The notes under the pieces were generated by a model, which saw only the letters and a program-made list of their open reading frames with translations, did not search any database and had not been told where the DNA came from. Below are positions 9,969-19,812 of a stretch of 64,000 nt of DNA, piece after piece; the stretch's first letter is position 1, and the number at the start of each line of letters is the position of its first letter. The position numbers were made by a program, and so were the translations under genes. This DNA is from Planctomycetota bacterium (GTDB taxonomy: Bacteria; Planctomycetota; Phycisphaerae; Phycisphaerales; UBA1924). The stretch lies in contig CP053450.1 in assembly GCA_013285505.1 (NCBI GenBank), forward strand, positions 3,704,796 to 3,768,795, given 5' to 3'.

Positions 9969-12900
9969 CTACCCCACCGCCACCCGCGCCACCCGCGCCG
10001 GCATCGGCGTGCGGAGTCGCCAGACAATGCTGACCGGCCGACTGCCCTTGTGCGACACGTAGTCGACCGGGCCGAGAAACGCATACGGGGCCGCGAGGCC
10101 GCCCGGACCATGCCTGCGGTCTCGCACAAACAACAACGGCGTGTAGCCTCGTTCCCGGTGGCAAATGTACCGCTGGCCCGTTGCAGATCCGGCCGCCGTC
10201 GTGCTCTGCGACTGCCAATGAAACAAGCTGTCGCTGATCGCGTAGTCCTCGTACATCGTCGTTGGCGAGTACGCGGCCTCAGTCTTCTGCAGTGTCACAA
10301 AGAACACATCCTCGCGACGGTCGGGAATGTGCAGCACACCCTCCCGGAACTCCGGACGCCGGCGCATCTCCCAGTGCCCCAGCCCCGCGAGGATCTCATC
10401 ACGCGTGTACTCCGCGTGCAGCGCGAGCGGTCCGGCAGCGTGCGGAAGCACGCCGGTCGACCTCGTCCGCGTGTGGTTGAGCCGGTACTCCAGGATCGCC
10501 CGCAGATCCGCCATCCCACAGGCGTTGGACCGGAGTCGGGCGTCAGCCTCATCAAGAGTCATCGACGCGCCCTCGCGGCCCCATAGCGTGACATGCAACA
10601 TCGTTCTGCGACGATCCGCAAACGGATCCGCCTGCCCGCCGCCCTCCAGATGTGAAAGCAGGAAGCGGATCTGCCCCGGATCGTCGATGTGGGCGAGCCG
10701 ACGGATGCCCCTGGCGAGTTGAGCCTCGTCCGGGTCCCCCGGAACATCGCCGAGGCCCGCCTCGGCGAGCAGCCGGCTCCAAAGCCCGCGCTTGAACAAC
10801 TCGTCAGGAGTGGTGTCAAGATACTCAAGCGCTTCGCGGAGTGTCGGAGCCCGACCGAGGTGGCGGCCGAGTTCCCGAATGTCCCCGACCATCCGCGGCC
10901 GGCGAAGGCTCAAAGACTGCCGCACGTTCTCCAGCACGCGCCGCTGGGCAACCCGCTCAAGCCTGACAACGCAGCCCGCCGGCAGGTGCGGAAAGCCTGC
11001 CTCGATCTCGCCCTCAAGCCGCCCGGTAGGATCGGTGCTGAGGGCTCGGAACCGGGAAGCAAACCGAAACTGCCGATGCTGCGCGCCAATGAAGTCCAGA
11101 ACCGTCAGGCACTCCTTCTCATCGTGCAGACGGAGGCCACGGCCTAGCTGTTGCAAGAACACCGTAAGACTCTCCGTCGGACGGAGGAACAGCACGGTGT
11201 CCACCTCGGGGATGTCGACCCCCTCGTTGTAGAGATCGACGACAAAGATGAAGTTGATGTCACGCCGTCGGAGCCGATCGCGGGCGGCACGACGAACCTC
11301 CGCTGGGCTCCCCGAGGAGAGCGCGAGCGAAGGGATGCCTCGGGTGTTGAAGTAGCCCGCCATAAACTCCGCGTGCGCAATGCTGACACAGAATCCGAGG
11401 CCGCGGGAGGCCAGCGGGTCGAGCAGCGTCTCACAGACCTTGTCGACCACAAGCTGCGCCCGGATGTCGTTGCCCGTGTACTCCCGGTCGAGTTCGTCAA
11501 CACGATACCCGCCGCGTTGCCACGTCAGGCCCGAAAGGTCGACGCTGTCGCTGACCCCAAAGTACTGGAAAGGACACAGCAGACGGCGGTTGATGGCATC
11601 CGGCAGCCGGACTTCCGCCGTAGGCTCTCCGCCGAACCACGAGAGCACATCCAGACCGTCGGCCCGCTCCGGCGTGGCCGTCAGGCCAAGCAGGACCCCC
11701 GGCCGAGCACGATCCAGCAGCCGCCGATAGCTCGCCGCCGCCGCGTGATGAAACTCGTCGATCACAACGTAGTCGAATCGATCCCGTGCCAACCCGTGCA
11801 GCCCGCGGCTGTTGTAGCTCTGGATCGAACAAAACAAGTGTTCCGACCGACCCGGCTCGCTCCCACCGACCAGCAGGTCACCGAAGTTCTGGTCCCGCAA
11901 CACAGCGCGAAAGGTGCCGAGCGCCTGCCTGAGGATCTCCTCGCGGTGCGCAACGAACAGCAGCGACGGCCTGGCACCGCCCGACCACCGCTTGTAGTCG
12001 AACGCAGCGATCATCGTCTTCCCCGTGCCCGTCGCGGCCACCACGAGATGACGGTCCTTCCCCATGATCTCACGCTCGGCAGCGAGCGCATCGAGGATCT
12101 CCTCCTGGAACGGGTACGGACGGAGATCAAACGCAGGCAACTCGTCGAGACCCGCACCGTCTCGGCGCCTCTCGCGGTCGACCGCATCCCGCAGCCGCAC
12201 CACCGATCCCTCGCCGTACTGCTCAAACTCCTCACCGTGCCAGTGCCCCTCGAAGGCCGCCACGACCTTCTGCCAGAGGTGTGGCAGCTCGTACTGACTG
12301 ATCTTGCTCGTCCATTCAAGCCCCTCAGAGAGCGCCGCACGCGAGATGTTGGCCGAACCGATGTACGCACTCCCGAAGCCTGAGTCCCGATGCACAACAA
12401 ACGCTTTGGCATGAAGCCGAGTGCGCTCGGTGTCGTAGGACACTTTCACCTCGGTGTTGGGCAGAGCCCGCAAGACCTCGATCGCCCGCGGATCGGTCGC
12501 ACCCATGTACGACGTCGTGACGACGCGCAAGCGCGGCCCTTCTTTGCAAGGAGTGGCTGTCAGTTCACGCAGCCCGTCGAGCAGCAGCCGCATTCCGCTC
12601 CATTTGACAAAGGAGCAGAGGATGTCGACCCGATCCGCACCCGCGAACTCCTTCGCCAGCTGCGACGCCAGCGAAGGATCCCATCTCGAACCGGTGAGCA
12701 GCGCCGAACGGGACAGCGGCGTGTCGGGGCGAGGAGCCAGACTCACTCGCGGCGAGGCGTGCACCGCGAGCAGGCGACGCAGCGGGTCGGCCAGATTGAA
12801 CCGCTCGGCCCAGTCGTCGCCCAACTCGCGTACCAGCAGGTCGATCAATCGCTTGACGAGGCGATGCTGGCGCGCCGCCACCGCCTCGCCTCGGAGTGAA

Positions 12901-13091
12901 GAGAGCGATGACGCGATGACTCGCTCAAGATGCTGCGCTATCGCCGCGTGCGCGTCATCCGGTTCCAGCTCCGAGAGCTCGACAAGACGCGGATCGCCCA
13001 TCGCCTCGAGCCGCGCGAGCAGGGCCCCGGTGAGGAGATGATCGTACAATCCCTTCGCTACAGGCCCGACATTGTCCACCCTCTCCGGCAT
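9969..13091 (-). CDS. PLD-nuclease / SF2 helicase / DUF3427 protein
   Basis: 1040 aa from ATG 13091; upstream codons in the open frame translate the tmRNA-like repeat and are rejected. The N-terminal part carries a phospholipase-D-type motif (RLHAKAFVVH ... GSANIS). The helicase core has Walker A ATGTGKT, motif II VIDEFHHA, motif III GLTATPER and motif VI QQLGRGLR. The last about 160 residues match DUF3427 (MYEDYAISDSLFHWQSQS, LLFVRDR). This architecture is common near mobile elements and is suspected to act on foreign DNA, but a defence role is inference. It lies immediately outside the island's left attachment repeat. Confidence 0.88.
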   Translation of the reverse strand: MPERVDNVGPVAKGLYDHLLTGALLARLEAMGDPRLVELSELEPDDAHAAIAQHLERVIASSLSSLRGEAVAARQHRLVKRLIDLLVRELGDDWAERFNLADPLRRLLAVHASPRVSLAPRPDTPLSRSALLTGSRWDPSLASQLAKEFAGADRVDILCSFVKWSGMRLLLDGLRELTATPCKEGPRLRVVTTSYMGATDPRAIEVLRALPNTEVKVSYDTERTRLHAKAFVVHRDSGFGSAYIGSANISRAALSEGLEWTSKISQYELPHLWQKVVAAFEGHWHGEEFEQYGEGSVVRLRDAVDRERRRDGAGLDELPAFDLRPYPFQEEILDALAAEREIMGKDRHLVVAATGTGKTMIAAFDYKRWSGGARPSLLFVAHREEILRQALGTFRAVLRDQNFGDLLVGGSEPGRSEHLFCSIQSYNSRGLHGLARDRFDYVVIDEFHHAAAASYRRLLDRARPGVLLGLTATPERADGLDVLSWFGGEPTAEVRLPDAINRRLLCPFQYFGVSDSVDLSGLTWQRGGYRVDELDREYTGNDIRAQLVVDKVCETLLDPLASRGLGFCVSIAHAEFMAGYFNTRGIPSLALSSGSPAEVRRAARDRLRRRDINFIFVVDLYNEGVDIPEVDTVLFLRPTESLTVFLQQLGRGLRLHDEKECLTVLDFIGAQHRQFRFASRFRALSTDPTGRLEGEIEAGFPHLPAGCVVRLERVAQRRVLENVRQSLSLRRPRMVGDIRELGRHLGRAPTLREALEYLDTTPDELFKRGLWSRLLAEAGLGDVPGDPDEAQLARGIRRLAHIDDPGQIRFLLSHLEGGGQADPFADRRRTMLHVTLWGREGASMTLDEADARLRSNACGMADLRAILEYRLNHTRTRSTGVLPHAAGPLALHAEYTRDEILAGLGHWEMRRRPEFREGVLHIPDRREDVFFVTLQKTEAAYSPTTMYEDYAISDSLFHWQSQSTTAAGSATGQRYICHRERGYTPLLFVRDRRHGPGGLAAPYAFLGPVDYVSHKGSRPVSIVWRLRTPMPARVARVAVG

Positions 13092-13247
13092 CGGCACAGC
13101 GTACCAACCAAGGACGCGCAGCGCGGGGGACGAAGAATCTTGGTTGTGTTGTGCGATGGGCCGGTGGAATGCCGCGGCCGGAGCGGTGTGGACGTGCCCA
13201 CGGGGCGAGTGTGAGAGCGGCGGTGCCGAACCGGGTGAACGCGTGCG

Positions 13248-13262
13248 CCCGGTGCGACCGGG
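13248..13262. terminator. Small GC hairpin left of the island boundary
   Basis: CCCGGT-GCG-ACCGGG lies 16 bases left of the left attachment repeat. Before the island inserted, this DNA would have followed the 3' end of ssrA on the minus strand, so this may be the original tmRNA terminator. There is no T tract; the assignment is inference. Confidence 0.3.
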
Positions 13263-13278
13263 AGCGCAAGTCTTGGAT

Positions 13279-13307
13279 AAATGGAGCCGGGGGGAATCGA
13301 ACCCCCG
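13279..13307. repeat. Left attachment repeat (attL), copy of the ssrA 3' end
   Basis: 29 bp identical to 49457-49485, which is the T-arm plus acceptor 3' strand of the tmRNA gene. On the minus strand it encodes GGGGGTTCGATTCCCCCCGG followed by CTCCA. No tRNA body precedes it: the next minus-strand bases give no D-arm or matching 5' acceptor. It is therefore a displaced attachment site, not a gene, and marks the left end of the 36-kb island. Confidence 0.85.
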
Positions 13308-13692
13308 GGTTATGCTTCGTTTTACCCCTAAAACAAAGCCCCATCGCGTATGTCGCCAAAAGCGCGACGCAGAATGTGACGCACAGGGTTCCACCTGTCG
13401 TACAACCCCTCGCATACCAGCTTCAGGACCACCCCCAATTGGAGTGGGTAGGGAGCAGACGCGCCGCATGCGCCGCACGCGCCGCGGCCTTCTGTCGGGA
13501 TCGGTACTTGCCCCACACCCATCCCTATCCCGATCTTGGCCCCAGTGACGCCCGTGGACGCCGCGTGTGGCGTTGCGGCGGGGCGAGGCGACCGCGGGGC
13601 GACCGGCCTAAACGCCGCAAACGGGGCCAACGACGGGGTTCGCCGCGCCGGACAGCGGGGCACAGCATCGTTAGGTGTTCTCCAAGTCTCGG
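13308..13692. other. Island left end with an integrase-tail remnant
   Basis: There is no intact gene here. Bases 13366-13383 (GACGCAGAATGTGACGCA) are identical to 49315-49332 near the 3' end of the ssrA-end integrase, and the context (CCATCGCG upstream in both, then an AAAG/AAAAG stretch) suggests a short decayed copy of an integrase tail. The rest shows no recognisable coding or RNA structure. Confidence 0.45.
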
Positions 13693-15753
13693 CTACCGTG
13701 GGCGTGTGGCGGCGGGCTTCGGGAACTCACCTGCCGGCGCGATGCTGACCTCTCGCTGAAACTCCCCCGTCCGTCCGTTGTACAGCCTCGCCGTCTCTTT
13801 GAACCACTTGGGCTTGCTCGCCAGATCACGGATGAGCACCACCAGCGTGGGTGGCGAGCCGACGAAGAACGCCTCCTGATGCTCTCCATCCCCAGAGATC
13901 TCGTAGAGCTTGGCTCGACTGGCCACATCCCACACCTCGATTGTGGTGGCGCGGTCGTGCGGAGTGAAGAACTCTTCGTGTGCAGGTCCACCCGGTGAAC
14001 CGAACGCGACGAGGGTGCCGTCCTGGGACTCGCACTCGACGGAGACTTGGCCGGTCCTGAAGACCGACGACTCACCCTCACGGTAGGGCTGGTAGCCCAC
14101 ACCCATGTGTTGTCCGTGGACGAGATAGGCCCCATCCAGGCCGAGTGTCACGAAGGGCATCTCGCCGAACTCCGGCACGGCCACGCTGCGGAGGTCGTCG
14201 GGATGTTCGGTCGGGAGGATTGTGAGAAGTGCGGTCGCGCCGTCTCCAATGGTCTCCAGGCCGTCGCCACCGATGACGGTGCCTGCCCCGTCCGCGAATC
14301 TCCCCTGCGGGTCGAGCGTCGAGACAATGAACTGCCCGTCAGGTGAGACGCGCGGGTGAGCCATCTCGACAGGCAGCACCCGCATCGCTTCGCCGCTCTC
14401 CAGAGAGATCTCGATAATCCCGCGATCGCTCTCGACAAAAAGGGACGAGCCGCTTGCTCCGAAGCCGATCACATCGGTTCCGCCGTTCTGGTGGATTGGC
14501 TGTAGATCGCCCTCCATTGGAACGCCAGTGAGCCCGAGCGCGGGGCCGTAGAAGGCAGCCCACTCGACCGGGTCGGTTCGCCGTGATCCAAACGCCGCGA
14601 GCCTGCCATCGTGCGAAAGACACACTGTGGAGTAGGACCAGAGCGACCCAAGGTACACGTTATCCCGCTCGATGAGCCCCATGCGGCGTCCGGTCAACGG
14701 GTCGATGCATTCCAGCCACGGACCCTCGCGGAACAGAATGAGACAATCACCGGTAGCGATGGCCGAGCGAGAGCGTGGTCCCCTGTACTCGGCTTCGATG
14801 CCCGTCACTTTGAAGGGAACAGGCTCGGTCACCGTTGAGATGTTCCGCTCGTTGAGAAGGTCCTCGAACACAAGTTCATACTGCCCTACGGGCATCTGAT
14901 AGCCTGATCCGAAGTACTCAGCCTCGCCTCGGTCGCCGTACAGGACAAACTGTGCCTCATGGGACTCACCCGGGAGAAGGAATCTCACCCACCAAGCAGG
15001 TTTGGGAGAGTGCGCCGTTCCGAACTGCTTGTAGAATCGTTCGATTGTCTCGCCAGCTTCCGTCCTTACGCTTAGCCCGCGATCGAGCATGTAGTATCCG
15101 ATGGGAATCCGCCTTGCGCCCGTGTTGGTCGCTCGCACCGTGCCACGCAGGGGCTCTCGGAATGCGATTGTTGACGAGTCAAGCCGGACATCGACCGTGA
15201 CTTCAATGCCTTCGAGCCGAGTCGGGTCTTCCGGTGGGCGATCGACTTCGATGTCTGGGCCGTGCTCGCTCAGCAGGCGTGAGCCGTAGAACGCGACACG
15301 CGCCCATCGCTGTTCCCACCTCTCCGTGCGCGGTGCATTGGGGTCGAGTCCTTCGACGTGAAGTACTGGTCCCGAGACACTCAACTCGAAGTCAGTTTCG
15401 GGATTGAACTGCGAGTCGAGAGCGCCGACACGCGCCTTGGTCAACTCGAACAACCGTTCATGAACGGTCGAGGCCCAAGACACGAACTGACCAAAGCGAT
15501 CGTCGGTCGGCTCGGCACCAATGGTGTCGAGGAAGGCACTGATGTCTCCGTCCAGTGAGATGTACCAGCCGAAGCGGCCCTCATCGAGACTGCCGATGCT
15601 GACATACGCGGAATCAGGGAGAATCTCCCAATGCTCTGCTTCGGCCTCAAGGTCTTCGCGTAGATCGCGAAACGCGTCCCCGGTGACCGGCTGTGCGAGA
15701 GCAGTAGTCAGAAGTGACAGGCTCGCACAGATGATGGCGATACGCTTCATCAC
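13693..15753 (-). CDS. Secreted protein of unknown function, propeller-like C-terminal half
   Basis: 686 aa with a clear signal peptide (KRIAIICASLSLLTTALAQP, cleavage expected after ALA). About residues 150-300 resemble a beta-sandwich (VTVDVRLDSSTIAF ... LVFEDLL). The C-terminal half has repeated strand-rich blocks with CLSHDGRLAAFGS, HPRVSPDGQFIVST and SQDGTLVAFGS, the style of WD40/TolB-like propeller blades. An extracytoplasmic binding role is likely. It follows the lipoprotein gene on the same strand after a 197-bp gap, so it may have its own promoter. No enzyme motif was seen. Confidence 0.7.
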   Translation of the reverse strand: MMKRIAIICASLSLLTTALAQPVTGDAFRDLREDLEAEAEHWEILPDSAYVSIGSLDEGRFGWYISLDGDISAFLDTIGAEPTDDRFGQFVSWASTVHERLFELTKARVGALDSQFNPETDFELSVSGPVLHVEGLDPNAPRTERWEQRWARVAFYGSRLLSEHGPDIEVDRPPEDPTRLEGIEVTVDVRLDSSTIAFREPLRGTVRATNTGARRIPIGYYMLDRGLSVRTEAGETIERFYKQFGTAHSPKPAWWVRFLLPGESHEAQFVLYGDRGEAEYFGSGYQMPVGQYELVFEDLLNERNISTVTEPVPFKVTGIEAEYRGPRSRSAIATGDCLILFREGPWLECIDPLTGRRMGLIERDNVYLGSLWSYSTVCLSHDGRLAAFGSRRTDPVEWAAFYGPALGLTGVPMEGDLQPIHQNGGTDVIGFGASGSSLFVESDRGIIEISLESGEAMRVLPVEMAHPRVSPDGQFIVSTLDPQGRFADGAGTVIGGDGLETIGDGATALLTILPTEHPDDLRSVAVPEFGEMPFVTLGLDGAYLVHGQHMGVGYQPYREGESSVFRTGQVSVECESQDGTLVAFGSPGGPAHEEFFTPHDRATTIEVWDVASRAKLYEISGDGEHQEAFFVGSPPTLVVLIRDLASKPKWFKETARLYNGRTGEFQREVSIAPAGEFPKPAATRPR

Positions 15754-15950
15754 AATGCCCTCGTTCCCAGGCCGCGGTGGTTCAGTTCCGACTCCCGCCT
15801 ATCAGATGCTGCGTGAGGTACACACGACAGCATACATCCCTTCGAGTGACTGAGATGCAGAAAGTCGGCACTAGGCCGATCGACCTGGTGTACACGGATG
15901 CACCCCGATACCAACTCGCCGTGCGGCCCGAGGTACGAAGCGGCTCGCAA

Positions 15951-16796
15951 TCACGGCGACCCGCTCTGGTACGAAGGACCCGGCGGCAGCGGCGCTGATC
16001 GCCAGGGCGTCCAACTCGCGGTCGTGTCTGGCATGGAGCTTGGAACCGGCGCGCTCGATACCGCTCGCACCACGCCAGCCCAGCCCCGCTCAACCTCGTC
16101 GAGCAAGCCCTCCCACGCCCGCGATTCTACCCTGCGCCGTGATTGGTCCACGGCGGAACTGCTCGTCCAAGCGTTGGCGAGTTGTTTCGTATCTTCTGTC
16201 GCCTCCCACGCGGAAAACACATGACCGCTGCGGGTATCAAGGAGTATCGCCGATGCCGTCGTGCTGACGCGAGCGGTCTTTGTCGGGAAGAGCCCGAGTG
16301 ATACCACAGTCAGCGGTGTAAACCCGTCCTCGGTGTGAAAGTTCGTATCAAACGTGTACACCAGCAACAGGTCGGAGCCAAGAGACGCCGCGGCGGCGCG
16401 GAGGTCGAGATCAGAACGCAGGTGCCTTGGGAGCAACAGCCGCCCAATCCGAGCGGCGCTCGTGAGCCCCTCCAACTGGCCAAGGCGTTCCAAGTCGGCA
16501 TCGGACTCAACATCTCTGGTCGTGACCACGCTGTACCGCCCGCTGCCCCACCCATCGACGCGGAAGCTCACGTAGCCAGCGTCCTGCACGCGCGCAACCG
16601 CCAGCGTTGTGGGAAACCGGGCGAGCAGCGGACGGTTGAGCACCTGCCTGATGCCCGCATCGGTGAGACGGTCACGCGCGTCGCCCGTGAACAGCGACAT
16701 ATCTGCTGCGCGACCGGGCGTCACATATCGTGCCGAAGCACACCCGAGGCTCGTCACCACAACGATGGCCAAGCCGATGGCCAAGTACCGTTTCAC
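15951..16796 (-). CDS. Lipoprotein of unknown function
   Basis: 281 aa from GTG 16796, chosen because GGGAGG stands seven bases upstream and the product then begins KRYLAIGLAIVVVTSLGCAS, a textbook lipoprotein signal with lipobox TSLGC. An ATG at 16835 overlapping the VIT-vWA stop is also possible but adds a charged leader. The mature part is mixed alpha/beta with no recognised domain. It is last in the ECF sigma operon and probably faces the periplasm with the VIT-vWA lipoprotein. The frame is open far upstream, but that is antisense-like sequence inside the VIT gene. Confidence 0.65.
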   Translation of the reverse strand: MKRYLAIGLAIVVVTSLGCASARYVTPGRAADMSLFTGDARDRLTDAGIRQVLNRPLLARFPTTLAVARVQDAGYVSFRVDGWGSGRYSVVTTRDVESDADLERLGQLEGLTSAARIGRLLLPRHLRSDLDLRAAAASLGSDLLLVYTFDTNFHTEDGFTPLTVVSLGLFPTKTARVSTTASAILLDTRSGHVFSAWEATEDTKQLANAWTSSSAVDQSRRRVESRAWEGLLDEVERGWAGVVRAVSSAPVPSSMPDTTASWTPWRSAPLPPGPSYQSGSP

Positions 16797-16831
16797 GTCC
16801 CTACCTCCCATTCGCTGCCTCACGTCCACGG

Positions 16832-19300
16832 TCATCCACCACTGGGCACCGTGGCCTCGTACTTGACGCCGTCGGGAACGTGGACCGGCATGGACACGGT
16901 CGTGCCGGTCGTTCCTTCTGTAACCCGCGAGGAATCCACCGCAATGAACGCCGTAAAGGCCGACATGAGGCTGTGCTCGAGCGCGATGGCCCTCACATCC
17001 ACCGCGAGCGTCGGGTTGGGTTCGGTCGCAGCGGCATCCATCATCTCGGCGATCATTTGCCGAGCCCACACGGCGCGAAGCCCCCGGGCCAACGCCTGAT
17101 CCTCGACGCGTGTCCGGGATACAGCGAGATTGAGCGCCTGATCGCCGGCTAATCCGACCAATCGAACCGGCGAGTCGGCCGTGGCCGGATCGAATCGGCC
17201 GGTGATGACGACCGGCCTGCCGACATAAACGTCTGGCAGCTTCGCCGGATACACCTCCGCGGCCACCAACGCTGGCCATTCAATCGACAGATTGCTCATC
17301 GCGGGACGTGCAGCTCGCTCGAAGAATTTGGCCATCACGTCGCCGCCATCGTCTTCAAGGCCAAGGTACGCGACGGCACCATTGCCGAGCTTAGCCATCC
17401 GCTCGATCAGATACCGGTTGGGTGCCGAGCCGACACCAAAGCTGAATACGTGAGCGCCGTTGAGCCTGGGACGCATCTCATTGAGGATCTCCTCTTCGTT
17501 GCCGATAAAGCCATCGGTGAGGAAGCAGACGAACCGGGTCCGCTCTCCGTCGTTCGGAAACTCAAGCGCGGCTCTGATGCCGTTGAGCATCATGGTGCCG
17601 CCCGAGCCCACAAGCCGGTTCAGGTACCGCTTGGCATTGGCCGCGTTCCCGGGAGTGGCGTCGATCGGCACGGTGCCGAGCTGGCTCGAGGTGTTCGAGA
17701 AGTTGATCAGCTGGAAAGTATCGCCCGTCGCGAGCAGGTCGAGCCCGGTCCGTACCGCGTCCTTGGCCTGCTCAATGGGAGCGCCGCTCATGCTCCCGGA
17801 GGCATCTACCACGAACACGAGTTCCATCGGTCGCCGCGGCAGGCTCGCGAGCTCCGCCGGCGGCACGACCAGCATGGCGAAGTAGCCGACGCCGCTCTCG
17901 GGATCGACCCAGGTAATCATCCCCGGCGTGGCCTCGGAGACCCGTGGAGCAAACCGCAGCACAAAGTCCTTGTTGGCGATCGTTGTCTCGCTCGCGAGTT
18001 GCACGGTTGCGCCAGTATCCGAGTGTCGCTGGATCGCAATGGTGTGACTCTTGCACGCGATGTCGCCGAGCGGAACACTCGCGTCGATTTCGAGCGTGAG
18101 CGCGACATCGTGCCCGCTGCGTTCGCTCGGCGCGAGGTACTGCACCTCGGTGTCCTGACCGCTTGTGCCGTGCTCACCACGCACCACCGACCCGATGCCG
18201 GACCGCGCCGCAACAGACTCCGAGGGCGGCGGGTTGAACCGCGGCCCGACGACCATCGGGAAGACGTACTCAAACGAGCCGTCCCGGTAGGGCAGGGTGT
18301 GGAAGTAGGTGATCGACACGTCGATCGAACGGCCGGGCTCGATGTTCGCGATCTTCTGCGTGAAGACGTTTGGCCGCTCCTGCGTGAGGAGCGAGGCAAC
18401 GTAGCCCTGCGACCTCGCCTCGGCGTACATCTGTTCGGCCTCGGCCTTGTCGCGGATGATGCCGCGGATGCGACGCTCACCAATGGTCATGATGAACTCG
18501 TTCACCGCCGCGTTCTGCGGCAGCGGGAACACGTACACCGCCTCGATCTTGCTGTCGTAGGGGTTCTCGAACTGCTGCGTGACAACGGTTGAGGCGATCA
18601 TCCCGCCGATGTGCGCGCGCACATCGGTGTGTTTGAGGGGAACCGGCACGAGCTGGTCGGTCGGCGTGTCGGGCACGAAGCCGCAGAGGAGACTGCCAGA
18701 ACGCGGCGTGTCGTCGGCCGCAGTCGCAACGTCCCAATCGGCAGGCTTCTGAATGATCCAGATCTCGTCCTCAAGAGAGGGTAGTGCGCCGGGGATGGCG
18801 GCCGTCTGCTTGGTTAACATCTGTGCCTCCAGGGCTGATAGCCGACGCAGTAGTTCGTCATCTGGCGGCACAAGACCAGTTCGTCGAATCGCCTCCATCT
18901 GACTGAGGAGGCCGCTCTGGCCTGCCAACAGCGGGATATCACCAAGCATCTGTATGTTGTGATTCTCTGCGGCAGAAAACGGCGAAGACCCACCACCACC
19001 GCCCTGGCTGGATCGCAGCACGGCTTCGAGGTCGATCTCGGGACTTTCATCAAAGCCACGCCGCTGAAGACTTAAAGCCGGCCAGTCGGACGGATAGCTG
19101 AAGATTCCCTCTGGTGGTTCTGCCATCCGCCCAAAGACACGAGCGGATTCGAGTTGTTCGAGTTGGCCTCGCAACTCCTGCGACTCTGCAGTAATGCTGC
19201 TCACGTCGCGCGGAGCCGTCGTACACGCTGTCAGTAACGCAAGCGTCATCGTGACTGCCGTGAACGCAAGCACTATCGATACCGAAAGCCACCTCTTCAT
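16832..19300 (-). CDS. VIT and von Willebrand A domain lipoprotein
   Basis: 822 aa. The N-terminal signal ends in a lipobox (ALLTAC). The VIT domain spans about residues 225-365 (VTQQFENPYDSKIEAVYVF, FTQKIANIEPG). The vWA domain starts near 490 with an intact MIDAS, VFVVDASGSMSG, followed by INFSN and a downstream FLTDGFIG. Such proteins resemble inter-alpha-trypsin-inhibitor heavy chains and are common in planctomycetes as surface adhesion or assembly factors; ligand unknown. Its start overlaps the previous stop by ATGA, tying it to the ECF sigma operon. Confidence 0.9.
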   Translation of the reverse strand: MKRWLSVSIVLAFTAVTMTLALLTACTTAPRDVSSITAESQELRGQLEQLESARVFGRMAEPPEGIFSYPSDWPALSLQRRGFDESPEIDLEAVLRSSQGGGGGSSPFSAAENHNIQMLGDIPLLAGQSGLLSQMEAIRRTGLVPPDDELLRRLSALEAQMLTKQTAAIPGALPSLEDEIWIIQKPADWDVATAADDTPRSGSLLCGFVPDTPTDQLVPVPLKHTDVRAHIGGMIASTVVTQQFENPYDSKIEAVYVFPLPQNAAVNEFIMTIGERRIRGIIRDKAEAEQMYAEARSQGYVASLLTQERPNVFTQKIANIEPGRSIDVSITYFHTLPYRDGSFEYVFPMVVGPRFNPPPSESVAARSGIGSVVRGEHGTSGQDTEVQYLAPSERSGHDVALTLEIDASVPLGDIACKSHTIAIQRHSDTGATVQLASETTIANKDFVLRFAPRVSEATPGMITWVDPESGVGYFAMLVVPPAELASLPRRPMELVFVVDASGSMSGAPIEQAKDAVRTGLDLLATGDTFQLINFSNTSSQLGTVPIDATPGNAANAKRYLNRLVGSGGTMMLNGIRAALEFPNDGERTRFVCFLTDGFIGNEEEILNEMRPRLNGAHVFSFGVGSAPNRYLIERMAKLGNGAVAYLGLEDDGGDVMAKFFERAARPAMSNLSIEWPALVAAEVYPAKLPDVYVGRPVVITGRFDPATADSPVRLVGLAGDQALNLAVSRTRVEDQALARGLRAVWARQMIAEMMDAAATEPNPTLAVDVRAIALEHSLMSAFTAFIAVDSSRVTEGTTGTTVSMPVHVPDGVKYEATVPSGG

Positions 19301-19812
19301 GGGGTACTCCCATCCTGCGTCTGGAATGATGTGGTGAACGAGGCTGTCGCATTGATCGGCGCTGCGGCCGAATCGCCAGCGGTCGCGAGCGTGAGTTCGA
19401 GCACCGGCGGCGGACCGTCAATCCGCAAGTGAACCCTCGCGATCCGTGTGCGACCGCTGGGCAGGGCGCTGCCGGTTGAGAACTCCCCAAGGACGATCCG
19501 TTCCCCCCGAGTCAGTGCTACCGGGTCGTAGCGAGGTGGTTCGGAGAACGCGGCCGAGTCGCCGCCCTCGACACCGACGATCCGGATGTCTCCAGCCGTC
19601 GCTCGCAACTCGACCTGATAGACCGCCATCGGGACCTCGCCGGAATCGATGTAGAGATCGACATATCCAAACCTCACGCCCTGAATCGCCGATTCGGGCT
19701 GACCAGCCGCCTCAGCCCCTGCCCCCGCCGGCTGGGCTGACGCGAGACTGATCGCCGTTGCCCCCAGCAGCGCCGTGAGTACCAGCATCATCACTCGAAA
19801 CGTGCTCTTCAT
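19297..19812 (-). CDS. Small secreted protein, third gene of the ECF operon
   Basis: 171 aa. The signal peptide is KSTFRVMMLVLTALLGATAI with cleavage near SLASA-QP. The mature protein is beta-strand rich (FGYVDLYIDSGEVPMAVYQVELRA) and resembles a cohesin-like or Ig-like sandwich in pattern, but I cannot confirm a family. ATGA overlaps at both ends couple it to the dockerin-like protein upstream and VIT-vWA downstream. A cohesin partner for the upstream dockerin-like protein would make functional sense; that is inference. Confidence 0.7.
   Translation of the reverse strand: MKSTFRVMMLVLTALLGATAISLASAQPAGAGAEAAGQPESAIQGVRFGYVDLYIDSGEVPMAVYQVELRATAGDIRIVGVEGGDSAAFSEPPRYDPVALTRGERIVLGEFSTGSALPSGRTRIARVHLRIDGPPPVLELTLATAGDSAAAPINATASFTTSFQTQDGSTP

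Noticed and set aside
9721..10218. Minus-strand ORF over the helicase end
   Set aside because: Most of it is antisense or out of frame to the helicase. The last 45 residues look like a glycine-rich helix but lack a start outside the helicase gene.
13279..13365. tRNA gene at the left attachment repeat
   Set aside because: Only the T-arm and acceptor 3' strand are present. The upstream minus-strand bases do not give a matching 5' acceptor, D-arm or anticodon arm, and the sequence equals the tmRNA end.
13092..13478. Longer N-terminus of the DUF3427 helicase
   Set aside because: The frame is open, but the extra 129 residues translate the attachment repeat and neighbouring GC-rich DNA; the family-like start is ATG 13091.
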